Assembly (NCBI GenBank): GCA_021582655.1 | Contig: CP091135.1 | Location: 1,661,617-1,724,407, forward strand | DNA length: 62,791 nt | Source of the DNA: Nitrosomonas sp. | GTDB taxonomy: Bacteria > Pseudomonadota > Gammaproteobacteria > Burkholderiales > Nitrosomonadaceae | Reading direction: 5' to 3' | In this document: in pieces, positions 27,342 through 34,728 of the stretch | Position numbering within the stretch: position 1 is the first letter of the stretch | Layout of the letters: every line of letters begins with the position of its first letter | Notes under the pieces: model-generated | Told to the model about the DNA's origin: nothing | Database searches by the model: none | What the model saw: only the letters and a program-made list of their open reading frames with translations | Program-made: the position numbers and the translations under genes

Positions 27342-27844
27342 TTACTTTTCCTCTATAGATTTAATAAAAATATGGTTCATTAAAACCCCCTCATTTGCTT
27401 CTAAAACACCAGGACAGTGATACGATGAAGGCATCCATGGTCCCGGTAAGTCGCCCCCCGCTCTGTGATACTTCACTACTTCTCCCATCAATTTCATATC
27501 CGACTTTCGGATGATCTTGACATGATCTTGACATGATCTCGTCGCATAGCGGTTTCCTGAGCACCCTGAGAAACAGGATGTCCTTTTTTATAATAGTGAA
27601 TATCCCATTGGTAGATATATTCTGGCCCCAATGCATTTTCACCTTGAGTGGGGCGATAAAAATTGATCTGCCCATACTTCTTATCAAACTTATCCGGCGA
27701 CAATGTTACCGTCTCATACACCCTGATGCCGCCATCAATAGCGCATAAGCGATCTACCTCAGCATCCAGTTGTCTCTTACTCGGCCCACTTGCGCAGGCG
27801 GTAACCAGTGGCAGTATCAATAAAAAGACAAAGAAAGTTTTCAT
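27342..27844 (-). pseudogene. Candidate immunity lipoprotein frameshifted by an 11-bp duplication (unit B)
   Basis: The frame starts MKTFFVFLLILPLVTAC (lipobox LVTAC), then CAIDGGIRVYETVTLSPDKF, INFYRPTQ, IYQWDIHYYKKG and RRDHVKI. There an 11-bp tandem duplication (27511-27532) shifts the frame. In the shifted frame the family C-terminus continues to its natural end: IIRKSDMKLMGE, RAGGDLPGPWMPSSYHCP, FIKSIEEK-stop at 27342. It is therefore a recently inactivated full-length copy, and losing one duplicate would restore it. Translation as it stands ends at 27494 with 116 residues. Confidence 0.9.
27511..27532. repeat. 11-bp tandem duplication
   Basis: ATGATCTTGAC occurs twice head to tail, and the next bases ATGATCT begin a third partial copy. 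Paralogous genes at about 18550 and 20150 have one copy only. It is the cause of the unit B lipoprotein frameshift. Confidence 0.93.
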
Positions 27845-27990
27845 GCGCGAAACTATTTGTTAAGTTTTGATATATTCCAATAGATAGCATTGACAGTAAG
27901 TCACGAACAAACCGCTTTTTATCCTTCTTTTTGTGGTTTTTAATTCTCAGATTAACTGTAGGCATTTAATTATAAAATTCGTAGGATATT
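27845..27990 (-). repeat. Leader repeat, copy 2, upstream of unit B lipoprotein
   Basis: Similar to 21875-22025 over its length. It lies between a lipoprotein ATG and a truncated lipase, as copy 1 does, although the two truncated lipases are cut at different points. This marks the leader plus lipoprotein plus lipase as the unit that was duplicated. Confidence 0.7.
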
Positions 27991-28266
27991 ATTAAATGGC
28001 GTGCGATCGGTCATGTCACTTTTATCACCGCGGCCCAGCAGATAATCTTTGGCCGCCGGACCGGTTGCGTTATCTACGAAAATCGTAGCGGTAAGGTCGG
28101 TGTGTTGGGTGACTGCGCGGTAGACGGCTGAAAAAGCGCGAGCCTGGCTGGCAGAAAAATCCGCTTTCGCCAATTCGGATTCGATCGGTTCACCCGGAAT
28201 CAAATTTCTGGCATATGCCGCCAAGGCTCGTTCATCTTGTTTAAGATAATTGATCAATTGGTTCAT
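27970..28266 (-). pseudogene. Divergent lipase N-terminal remnant (unit A)
   Basis: 98 residues, MNQLINYLKQDERALAAYARNLIPGEPIES... SASQARAFSAVYRAVTQHTDLTATIFVD, resemble the lipase N-terminus (compare unit E: SEFALAAYANLIPG, SSSQAAAFVETWQVTAQYTD). The similarity is weaker than among the other copies, so this is the oldest or a separate lineage. It ends in leader repeat 2 before any catalytic motif. It starts 3 bases after the unit A lipoprotein stop. Confidence 0.72.
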
Positions 28267-28269
28267 CTC

Positions 28270-28612
28270 TTATCTTTCCTCGGTCTTTATAAAAACCTGT
28301 TTCCTCAGAAACGCAATGTCAGCTTTTTCTGAGCAGACAAATGAAGAGTGGCGTCAAGGCTCTGGCATATCTCCACCACGTCCAGCATAGGCAATTGATT
28401 TCCCAAGCAATTCATTGCCAGATGTTCGGTATACCTTAAAATGTAGCTGATACCTACCTGGATTTTCTCTTACTAGGTAGTTTCGTGATGACTCGTAGTA
28501 GAATTCATCCTTAGGTTTAACAGTTTTCTTGTGTGGAATTCGTATCTGCTCATGCTGATCGAACTTTGACGCGGGCAGCCGCACCGTCTCATACACCTTA
28601 GTCCCGCCACCA
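28270..28612 (-). pseudogene. 5'-truncated, nonsense-mutated lipoprotein family member (unit A)
   Basis: It begins within the core (GGGTKVYETVRLPASKFD) with no signal peptide or Cys. It continues RNYLVRENPGRYQLHFKVYRTSGNELLGKSIAY and GGDMPEP, and then TGA stands where paralogues have the Trp of GPW. Reading through, RHSSFVCSEK... FIKTEER-stop at 28270 completes the family pattern. It is the outermost remnant of the array; cstA starts 33 bases beyond on the other strand. Confidence 0.85.
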
Positions 28613-28644
28613 TTTCCGTATTTTTATACCTACTACTAATTATT

Positions 28645-30720
28645 ATGAATAAATTTTTTGAATCAATTGGTTGGATTGTTTTTTCACTAATTGGCGCATC
28701 GGCATTCGCCGTTATTGCATTGAATCGCGGCGAATCAATTGGGGCGATCTGGATTGTAATCGCAGCAGTTTGTGTGTATTTGATCGCGTACCGGTTTTAC
28801 AGTCTGTTCATTGCCAATCGGGTACTAAGGCTTGACGTGACGCGGATGACGCCGGCGCACAAGCACAATGATGGGTTGGATCATGTACCGACGAATAAGT
28901 ATGTGTTGTTCGGTCATCATTTTGCTGCAATTGCCGGGGCAGGGCCGTTGGTGGGGCCGATTCTGGCGGCGCAGATGGGATACTTGCCGAGCATGTTATG
29001 GTTGTTGGCCGGCGTGGTATTTGCCGGGGCGGTACAGGATTTCATTGTACTGTTCGTATCGACGCGGCGCCATGGCCGCTCGCTCGGCGATCTGATCAAA
29101 TCGGAGCTGGGTTACATTCCAGGCGTAATCGCGTTGTTCGGTGCATTTTTCATCATGTTGATTTTACTTGCAGTATTGTCGCTGATCGTGGTCAAAGCGT
29201 TGGCTGAGTCACCGTGGGGCACGTTTACCGTGGCAGCGACAATTCCGATCGCGCTGTTCATGGGTGTTTATTCACGGTATTTTCGTCCGTGCGCGATCGG
29301 AGAGGTATCGTTGATCGGATTTGTATTGTTGATGCTGTCGATCGTGGCCGGGCAATACGTGCAGGAAGACCCGGTGTGGGCGGCGATGTTTACTTTGACC
29401 GGAGAACAACTGACCTGGTTGCTGATCGGTTACGGCTTCATCGCGTCAGTATTGCCGGTGTGGTTGTTGCTGGCGCCACGCGATTATTTATCGACATTTT
29501 TGAAAATCGGCACCATCGTTGGGTTAGCGATCGGTGTCATCATCATTTCGCCGGAACTGAAAATGCCGGCACTAACGCAATTCATCGATGGATCCGGCCC
29601 GGTATGGTCGGGTGATTTGTTTCCGTTTCTGTTCGTGACAGTGGCTTGCGGCGCAATTTCCGGCTTCCATTCGCTGATTGCTTCCGGTACCACGCCGAAA
29701 ATGATCCAGAACGAAACCGATGCACGCTTCATCGGTTACGGCGCGATGTTGATGGAATCGTTCGTTGCGATCATGGCGCTGATCGCGGCGGCAACGCTGG
29801 AACCGGGTATCTATTTCGCGATGAATAGCCCGACGGCGATTATCGGTACCACGGCGGAATCGGCAGCACAAACCATTTCGCAATGGGGTTTTTATGTTAC
29901 ACCGGAAATGATCGTGCAGACCGCGCAAAACGTCGGTGAACATAGCATCATTTCACGCACCGGCGGTGCACCGACATTGGCAGTGGGTATGGCGCAGATT
30001 CTGTCGGAAGTGATCGGCGGTACTGCGATGATGGCGTTCTGGTACCACTTTGCGATTTTATTCGAAGCGCTGTTCATTTTAACCGCCGTTGATGCAGGAA
30101 CTCGGGCCGGGCGCTTTATGCTGCAAGACTTGCTCGGCTCGTTCATTCCGGCAATGAAACGTACCGATTCGCTGATAGCGAGTTTGATTGCCACCGGTAT
30201 TTGCGTTGCGGGCTGGGGGTATTTTCTGTATCAGGGTGTGGTCGATCCGTTAGGCGGCATCAATACGTTGTGGCCGTTGTTCGGGATCGCCAATCAGATG
30301 CTGGCCGGTATTGCGTTGATCCTGTGCACGTGCGTGCTGTTCAAGATGAAGCTGGATCGCTTTGCCTGGATTACGGCAGTCCCGGTGGCATGGGTTTGTA
30401 CCTGCACACTCACAGCGGCATGGCAAAAAATCTTTAACGACAATCCGCGTATCGGCTTCCTGGCGCATGCGGAAAAATATCAAGATGCAGTTACACAAGG
30501 TATCGTGCTGGCACCGGCCAAATCGCTCGAGCAAATGCAGCAAGTGATCTTCAACGATTATGTGAATGCAACTCTGGCCGGATTGTTCATGACCGTACTG
30601 ATCAGCATGCTGGTGTTTGGATTTCGCGCCGTGCTGCAAGCCCGCACCGCTCAACACCCGACTGTCCAAGAAGCACCTTTTGAATTGTTACCCGCGTATA
30701 TAACCGCCCAAAAATCATAA
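28645..30720 (+). CDS. cstA: CstA-family peptide/pyruvate transporter
   Basis: This 691-residue polytopic membrane protein has the CstA N-terminus (YRFYSLFIANRVLRLD, THKHNDG-like PAHKHNDGLDHVPTNKYVLFGHHFAAIAGAGPLVGPILAAQMGYLPS) and about 16-18 hydrophobic helices. Characteristic CstA blocks include ISGFHSLIASGTTPKMI and GGINTLWPLFGIANQMLAGIAL. CstA proteins import peptides or pyruvate under carbon limitation. The ATG at 28645 has no clear ribosome site. The YbdD-like gene follows directly, the usual cstA-ybdD arrangement. The left 5' region abuts the decayed array, so its native promoter may have been altered. Confidence 0.95.
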   Translation: MNKFFESIGWIVFSLIGASAFAVIALNRGESIGAIWIVIAAVCVYLIAYRFYSLFIANRVLRLDVTRMTPAHKHNDGLDHVPTNKYVLFGHHFAAIAGAGPLVGPILAAQMGYLPSMLWLLAGVVFAGAVQDFIVLFVSTRRHGRSLGDLIKSELGYIPGVIALFGAFFIMLILLAVLSLIVVKALAESPWGTFTVAATIPIALFMGVYSRYFRPCAIGEVSLIGFVLLMLSIVAGQYVQEDPVWAAMFTLTGEQLTWLLIGYGFIASVLPVWLLLAPRDYLSTFLKIGTIVGLAIGVIIISPELKMPALTQFIDGSGPVWSGDLFPFLFVTVACGAISGFHSLIASGTTPKMIQNETDARFIGYGAMLMESFVAIMALIAAATLEPGIYFAMNSPTAIIGTTAESAAQTISQWGFYVTPEMIVQTAQNVGEHSIISRTGGAPTLAVGMAQILSEVIGGTAMMAFWYHFAILFEALFILTAVDAGTRAGRFMLQDLLGSFIPAMKRTDSLIASLIATGICVAGWGYFLYQGVVDPLGGINTLWPLFGIANQMLAGIALILCTCVLFKMKLDRFAWITAVPVAWVCTCTLTAAWQKIFNDNPRIGFLAHAEKYQDAVTQGIVLAPAKSLEQMQQVIFNDYVNATLAGLFMTVLISMLVFGFRAVLQARTAQHPTVQEAPFELLPAYITAQKS

Positions 30721-30732
30721 TTGGAGATGACC

Positions 30733-30924
30733 ATGTACAAAATCAATACTGCACTTAGCCAAATTACCCGGAGCTTCCGCCTGATGGTCGGTGTGCCGGA
30801 TTACGACGCCTATGTTAAGCATATGCAGATTACTCACCCGGACCGTCCGATCATGACCCACGAACAATTCTTCCGCGAACGGCAGGAGGCGCGTTACGGC
30901 GGGAAAGTCGGCCGTTGCTGTTAG
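30733..30924 (+). CDS. YbdD/YjiX family small protein (DUF466)
   Basis: 63 residues, MYKINTALSQITRSFRLMVGVPDYDAYVKHM..., match the short YbdD/YjiX family encoded next to CstA transporters, including HPDxPIMTxEQFFRERQEARYGG. The ATG at 30733 is preferred over 30727 because GGAG at 30723-30726 gives proper spacing only for the former. It is thought to be an accessory of the transporter. It has a Cys-Cys C-terminus. Confidence 0.9.
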   Translation: MYKINTALSQITRSFRLMVGVPDYDAYVKHMQITHPDRPIMTHEQFFRERQEARYGGKVGRCC

Positions 30925-30972
30925 CTTGATCGGTTGTTGCAGGATAGTTTCAAATCCAGTATACTCCGCCGC

Positions 30973-31008
30973 CGAAGCTGATTTCGCTTGATGCAAGGGT
31001 CAGCTTCG
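30973..31008 (+). terminator. Possible terminator hairpin after cstA-ybdD
   Basis: CGAAGCTGA at 30973-30981 pairs with TCAGCTTCG at 31000-31008 around an 18-base loop. A weakly T-rich TTCGGTTTCATCG follows. Position fits the end of the cstA operon, but the long loop and weak T tract make it uncertain. Confidence 0.35.
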
Positions 31009-31178
31009 TTCGGTTTCATCGTTCCTGACCTCTCTTCAATTTTTCTAATTCTCCAAAAATTGATTACCACCCTGGTTAGCGGCGATGCTTTATTTCAATA
31101 CGCTGACAAGGTGCGCATATCGTTCTGATTCGATCAGGCGGTAGGGTGCGTTGCGTTGTCTTTTTTTAGGAAATTGAC

Positions 31179-32558
31179 GTGTCATTTGAAGATTTAAAGT
31201 TACACCCCTCCATTCTGAAAGCCATTCACGATGCCGGATACACCACCCCGACACCGATTCAACAACAGGCGGTTCCGGAATTAATCGCCGGGCACGATGT
31301 GATGGCCAGCGCGCAAACCGGTACAGGTAAAACTGCGGCCTTCATGTTGCCTGCATTGCATGTGCTGGCTTCACCCGCTTCAATCCGCAGCCACGGTCCG
31401 CGAGTCGTCGTGCTGACACCCACCCGCGAGCTGGCACTGCAAGTATCAGAAGCGGCGAAAAAGTATGGAAAATACCTCAAACGGATAAATGTGGTCAGTA
31501 TTTTGGGTGGCATGCCCTATGCACTGCAAAACAAATTGCTTTCGCAACCGGTCGATATTTTGGTGGCGACGCCAGGACGACTGATTGATCATATCCAACG
31601 AGGTCGCATCGATTTCAAGCGGCTGCAAATGCTAGTACTGGATGAAGCCGATCGGATGCTGGATATGGGGTTCATCGAGGATGTCGAAACCATAGCCGCG
31701 GCGACCCCGGCCACTCGTCAAACTTTGTTGTTTTCCGCAACACTGGATAATGCCATCGACAAAGTGGCGGCAAAATTGCTGAAAACGCCGAAGCGAATTC
31801 AAGTGGCTTCAGCTAAAACCAAGCTGGATAACATCGAGCAACGTCTGCATTTTGCAGATGACTTATCGCATAAAAACCGTTTGCTGGATCATGTCCTGCG
31901 CGATGATAAATTGAAGCAGGCTATTGTATTTACAGCCACCAAACGCGACGCTGATACGTTGGCGGATAACCTGTTCGCGCAAGGTTTTGCTGCCGCAGCG
32001 CTTCACGGCGATATGAATCAGCGTGAACGTAACCGCACGCTATCCCGATTGCGCAAAGGCGGTTTGCGTGTGCTGGTAGCCACTGATGTCGCCGCTCGCG
32101 GGATCGACGTGGCCGATATTACACATGTGATCAATTTTGACTTGCCTAAATTTGCCGAGGATTACGTGCACCGTATTGGCCGGACCGGGCGTGCGGGTGC
32201 CACCGGTATCGCCGTTTCGTTTGCTTCGGCGAAAGACAGCGTGCATCTGTCCAGAATCGAGCGCTATACCGGCCAACGCATTGCATCACATGTCATTCCT
32301 GGACTGGAACCGCGCATTAAACCACGTTTTCAGCAAGATCGTGCCGGTAACAAACCCAATGCGGCACAGAAACGTAAGCGTACTTCAGCGACAGGTTACG
32401 ATCATCGAGTCAATTTAGGAAATGCCGACACCAATGAATCGGGTAAAAACCGTGGTGGTCGTCGCGGCGGCCGTGCGTTCGAATATGGCAATCGTGGAGA
32501 TACATTTCGCGGCAATCACAGTGGCAAGCCGGGATTCTCATTCGCACAAGCGAAATAA
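31179..32558 (+). CDS. rhlE: DEAD-box ATP-dependent RNA helicase, RhlE type
   Basis: This 459-residue protein has the Q motif (GYTTPTPIQQQAVP), motif I (ASAQTGTGKTA), Ia (TPTRELALQV), II (VLDEADRMLDMGF), III (FSATL), and motifs IV-VI in the second RecA domain, including HRIGRTGRAG. A basic, Gly/Arg-rich C-terminal tail (GRRGGRAFEYGNRG) would bind RNA. It likely acts in RNA turnover or ribosome assembly. The start is GTG at 31179, supported by AGGA 7 bases upstream; no ATG is suitably placed. A strong hairpin terminator follows at 32647. Confidence 0.93.
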   Translation: MSFEDLKLHPSILKAIHDAGYTTPTPIQQQAVPELIAGHDVMASAQTGTGKTAAFMLPALHVLASPASIRSHGPRVVVLTPTRELALQVSEAAKKYGKYLKRINVVSILGGMPYALQNKLLSQPVDILVATPGRLIDHIQRGRIDFKRLQMLVLDEADRMLDMGFIEDVETIAAATPATRQTLLFSATLDNAIDKVAAKLLKTPKRIQVASAKTKLDNIEQRLHFADDLSHKNRLLDHVLRDDKLKQAIVFTATKRDADTLADNLFAQGFAAAALHGDMNQRERNRTLSRLRKGGLRVLVATDVAARGIDVADITHVINFDLPKFAEDYVHRIGRTGRAGATGIAVSFASAKDSVHLSRIERYTGQRIASHVIPGLEPRIKPRFQQDRAGNKPNAAQKRKRTSATGYDHRVNLGNADTNESGKNRGGRRGGRAFEYGNRGDTFRGNHSGKPGFSFAQAK

Positions 32559-32646
32559 TTGATCGAAAGCGGATCTTTTCTGATCCCGAGGCAATAGAGC
32601 AAAGCTTTTGTTTCAAAACGTAAAGCTGATCTATCAAAAATACTAA

Positions 32647-32684
32647 AGCCCAACCTTCAACGTTACTGAAGGTTGGGCTATTTT
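32647..32684. terminator. Rho-independent terminator between rhlE and the convergent FN3 gene
   Basis: AGCCCAACCTTCA (32647-32659) and TGAAGGTTGGGCT (32667-32679) form a perfect 13-bp stem with a 7-base loop, followed by ATTTT on the plus strand. On the minus strand TTAGTATTTTT follows, so it can serve both convergent genes. Confidence 0.85.
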
Positions 32685-32741
32685 GATGGGCGATGAAATT
32701 AAATATACGACATCGTATCCTTCAAAGCTTTCGTTTATTAT

Positions 32742-34100
32742 TTAATATACTACCGAGACCTGATTGCTGTCTGATGAAACATTACCTGCAGCATCAATTG
32801 CTTTTACAGAGTACGTATATAATCCTCCTGTCGGGTTGCCGGAGATCTTATCAACATAGTTGGTTGTCGTTGTTGTAAAAATTTCCTGCCGGTTTCTGAA
32901 AATTTTATATCCGGTCACACCTACATTGTCGGTAGCAGCAGCCCAGCTTAGTGAAGTTTGGGCGAATTTGGTTTTCGTTTTTGTATTGATGCTCAGATCG
33001 CCCGTCAACGAATTCGGTGCCGTAGGTGCCGCGATATCAGCATCGCTGTGATAGCAAGATACACCGTCACCACAAGGGAAACCGTCCCATATCTCCAGCT
33101 TCGTTGAATGAGATTCGACCGTTGCGTAACCGCCGCTGTATGGTGTATTAATCGTAATCCGGGTTACCGGCAGATTATAATCGCCCATGTTAGGGCCATG
33201 GCGATCAACAATTTCCTGCCCGTCAACAGCCGCCCAGAAGCGTCCATCACTACCGCCGGATCGTTTCCAATACACTTCGAACTTAAACCATTTATCTACC
33301 GGCACAGGAACAATTTTATTGTCTTCAGTCCAATCGATAACCCTATCCCACGGACCGTTGGCTACATTGTCTCCACCGATTCTCCAGAAAAGCTTGCCAT
33401 CTTTTCCCTTGATTACATTGAGGAAGAATCGATAATCACCGGCATAGGTATTCTCATAGCCACCTGTTTTCCATCCGAATTGGCTGCGCCAGTTCCCAGC
33501 CGATATCGAGCTGTCAAGTTTATCCGGGAAATCGGCCTCATACTTGTACCAGTAGGTGATATAGGCTTCGTTGACGTCACCAATATTCCAGTGTCTGATT
33601 ACCTGCAGAGAGGCCAAAGCCTTGGCTACACCGACCGGGCCTTTTATTTTGACACTCTGGAACAATTCATTGACTGTCGCGCCGTCCGGTCCCGCAACAG
33701 GTCTTATCATGTTCTCGATATGGTCATTAACGTTTGTGGAATCAATCGTTTCGTATGCCCATAGGTGAATGCCGGAGTATTTCGCACCAAATGCTTTTAT
33801 CGGCCATGAATATCCTGTTTCTTTATCAGTACCGATGATGTCCTGCCATGCGTAATTCTCGGTGAAGCCGTAAACCGGACCCAAGGCTACCCCTGCGCCG
33901 TAATTTGATTTGAAGAGCAAGTTGGCTGCCTGAGTGACGGGCGCGGTTATCGTCGCACCGATAAAGCAGGCTGCTACGAAAAGTTTGCGACAAAAAGCGT
34001 TTCTGGTTTTGCGATTACTGCCAGAACGATTAAGTTGGGGTACTTTATCGGTTCCGACTAACACGTTGTTGCTTAATAAAGCTGATGATTCGATTTCCAT
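32742..34100 (-). CDS. Secreted concanavalin-like protein with C-terminal fibronectin type III domain
   Basis: This 452-residue protein has a long n-region and then a hydrophobic signal segment (KLFVAACFIGATITAPVTQA, cleavage near residue 57). A beta-rich domain at about 60-345 resembles polysaccharide-lyase/concanavalin-like folds (WRSQFGWKTGG, FFLNVIKGKDGKLFWRIGGDN, WFKFEVYWKRS, GRFWAAVDGQEIVDR). An FN3 domain follows at about 355-452 (LSWAAATDNVGVTGYKIFRN... YSVKAIDAAGNVSSDSNQVSV). It probably binds or cleaves a polysaccharide outside the cell; catalytic residues cannot be assigned. ATG 34100 is chosen because AAGGAG lies 8 bases upstream. A c-di-GMP-I riboswitch and sigma-54-type promoter precede it, linking it to surface or biofilm behaviour. 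Confidence 0.85.
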   Translation of the reverse strand: MEIESSALLSNNVLVGTDKVPQLNRSGSNRKTRNAFCRKLFVAACFIGATITAPVTQAANLLFKSNYGAGVALGPVYGFTENYAWQDIIGTDKETGYSWPIKAFGAKYSGIHLWAYETIDSTNVNDHIENMIRPVAGPDGATVNELFQSVKIKGPVGVAKALASLQVIRHWNIGDVNEAYITYWYKYEADFPDKLDSSISAGNWRSQFGWKTGGYENTYAGDYRFFLNVIKGKDGKLFWRIGGDNVANGPWDRVIDWTEDNKIVPVPVDKWFKFEVYWKRSGGSDGRFWAAVDGQEIVDRHGPNMGDYNLPVTRITINTPYSGGYATVESHSTKLEIWDGFPCGDGVSCYHSDADIAAPTAPNSLTGDLSINTKTKTKFAQTSLSWAAATDNVGVTGYKIFRNRQEIFTTTTTNYVDKISGNPTGGLYTYSVKAIDAAGNVSSDSNQVSVVY

Positions 34101-34214
34101 TCCGTTTCTCCTTAAAGTTACAAGGACGGAACTGCTTTGATACACCTCGAAATTGGTATCAATTCGATAAAAGCGACAGGCTACGCACGAGAAGCGCGTA
34201 TTCGAAGCATTGGT

Positions 34215-34302
34215 GTCATCTGGCAGTCCTGCCATCGTGGGGATTTATCCCTTTAGATCAGTGACTTTGCGTCCCCTGCTTTCGCAAGGTTTGCCTTTTT
34301 CA
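34215..34302 (-). ncRNA. Cyclic di-GMP-I (GEMM) riboswitch
   Basis: On the minus strand the conserved GEMM-I pattern is present in order: AAAAAGGCAAACC (GGCAAACC at 34288-34295), a GAAA tetraloop stem (TTGCGAAAGCA), GGGACGCAAAG (34265-34275), a second helix with GGGATAAATCCC, and the closing ATGGCAGGACTGCCA (core 34221-34234). These are the nucleotides that form the c-di-GMP pocket in the known family. It lies in the 5' leader of the FN3 protein, about 115 bases before its ATG. I did not find a clear terminator with a U run between aptamer and start, so control could be translational or use a less obvious structure. Sign of regulation is not deducible. Confidence 0.92.
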
Positions 34303-34320
34303 AACTGCGAGCGTATACGA

Positions 34321-34337
34321 AGCACAAATTGTGCCAA
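34321..34337 (-). promoter_or_regulatory. Sigma-54 (RpoN) type promoter for the riboswitch-FN3 transcript
   Basis: The minus strand reads TTGGCACAATTTGTGCT, matching YTGGCACGrNNNTTGCW at 15 of 17 positions, with the essential GG and GC separated by 10 bases. The predicted start, about 34311, falls just before the riboswitch. Confidence 0.72.
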
Positions 34338-34384
34338 CTATCTGCTCTACTGGAATGGTTGCTGAAAATGAATGAAAACCGCCT

Positions 34385-34428
34385 ATCTCTCTTTGCAAAG
34401 CCGAGAACGGCTTTGCAAAGAGAGATAC
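34385..34428. promoter_or_regulatory. Perfect 20-bp-arm palindrome containing two CTTTGCAAAG dyads
   Basis: Arms 34385-34404 and 34409-34428 are exact reverse complements around AGAA. Each arm contains the self-complementary CTTTGCAAAG (34392-34401 and 34412-34421), centre to centre 20 bp, two helical turns. They lie about 85 and 105 bases upstream of the predicted sigma-54 start, the usual place for an enhancer-binding activator. It could instead be a hairpin in RNA, but no T run flanks it. Confidence 0.6.
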
Positions 34429-34471
34429 TAGAAACTGCAAGAAAGGAGATGCGCTAATGAAGTACTGCTCA

Positions 34472-34614
34472 GGAAATGCTGATTAATTCGGCGAACCAGA
34501 TGAAGCACAAGGCACGTGGAGCACAACAACCAAGACATCAATGAAATGGGTGAAGAAGCGCGTTATCTCTACAACGAAGTGATTCGCTCATGTGGCCAAT
34601 TAATCAGCATTTCC
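34472..34614. repeat. Miniature element candidate with 17-bp terminal inverted repeats
   Basis: GGAAATGCTGATTAATT at 34472-34488 is exactly inverted as AATTAATCAGCATTTCC at 34598-34614. The left 25 bases recur at 1093-1117 (23 of 25). Size and structure fit a small non-autonomous (MITE-like) element. No target duplication is obvious. It partly overlaps the small open frame at 34516. Confidence 0.55.
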
Positions 34615-34716
34615 CCAAATCCGCCAGAATTCATAGAAAATATCCACTTGTTTTTAGAGCAATTATTCGGATTGCGACATTTTTTGAAAAAAAATACCAA
34701 TAATTGTCATCCGTGA
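34516..34716 (+). CDS. Doubtful small protein overlapping the inverted-repeat element
   Basis: Sixty-six codons from a GTG (MEHNNQDINEMGEEARYLYNEVIRSCGQLISISPNPPEFIENIHLFLEQLFGLRHFLKK...). AAGG lies just upstream. The composition looks protein-like and helical, but the frame crosses the right inverted repeat (GQLISISP) and I recognize no family. It may be a real small gene partly built from repeat DNA, or chance. 34101-34471 otherwise holds the regulatory sites listed separately. Confidence 0.3.
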   Translation: MEHNNQDINEMGEEARYLYNEVIRSCGQLISISPNPPEFIENIHLFLEQLFGLRHFLKKNTNNCHP

Positions 34717-34728
34717 AATCGAGTACTG

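Noticed and set aside
27777-27965. Short minus-strand frame through leader repeat 2
   Set aside because: It overlaps the lipoprotein start in another frame and the sequence is leader DNA; not conserved as protein in leader copy 1.
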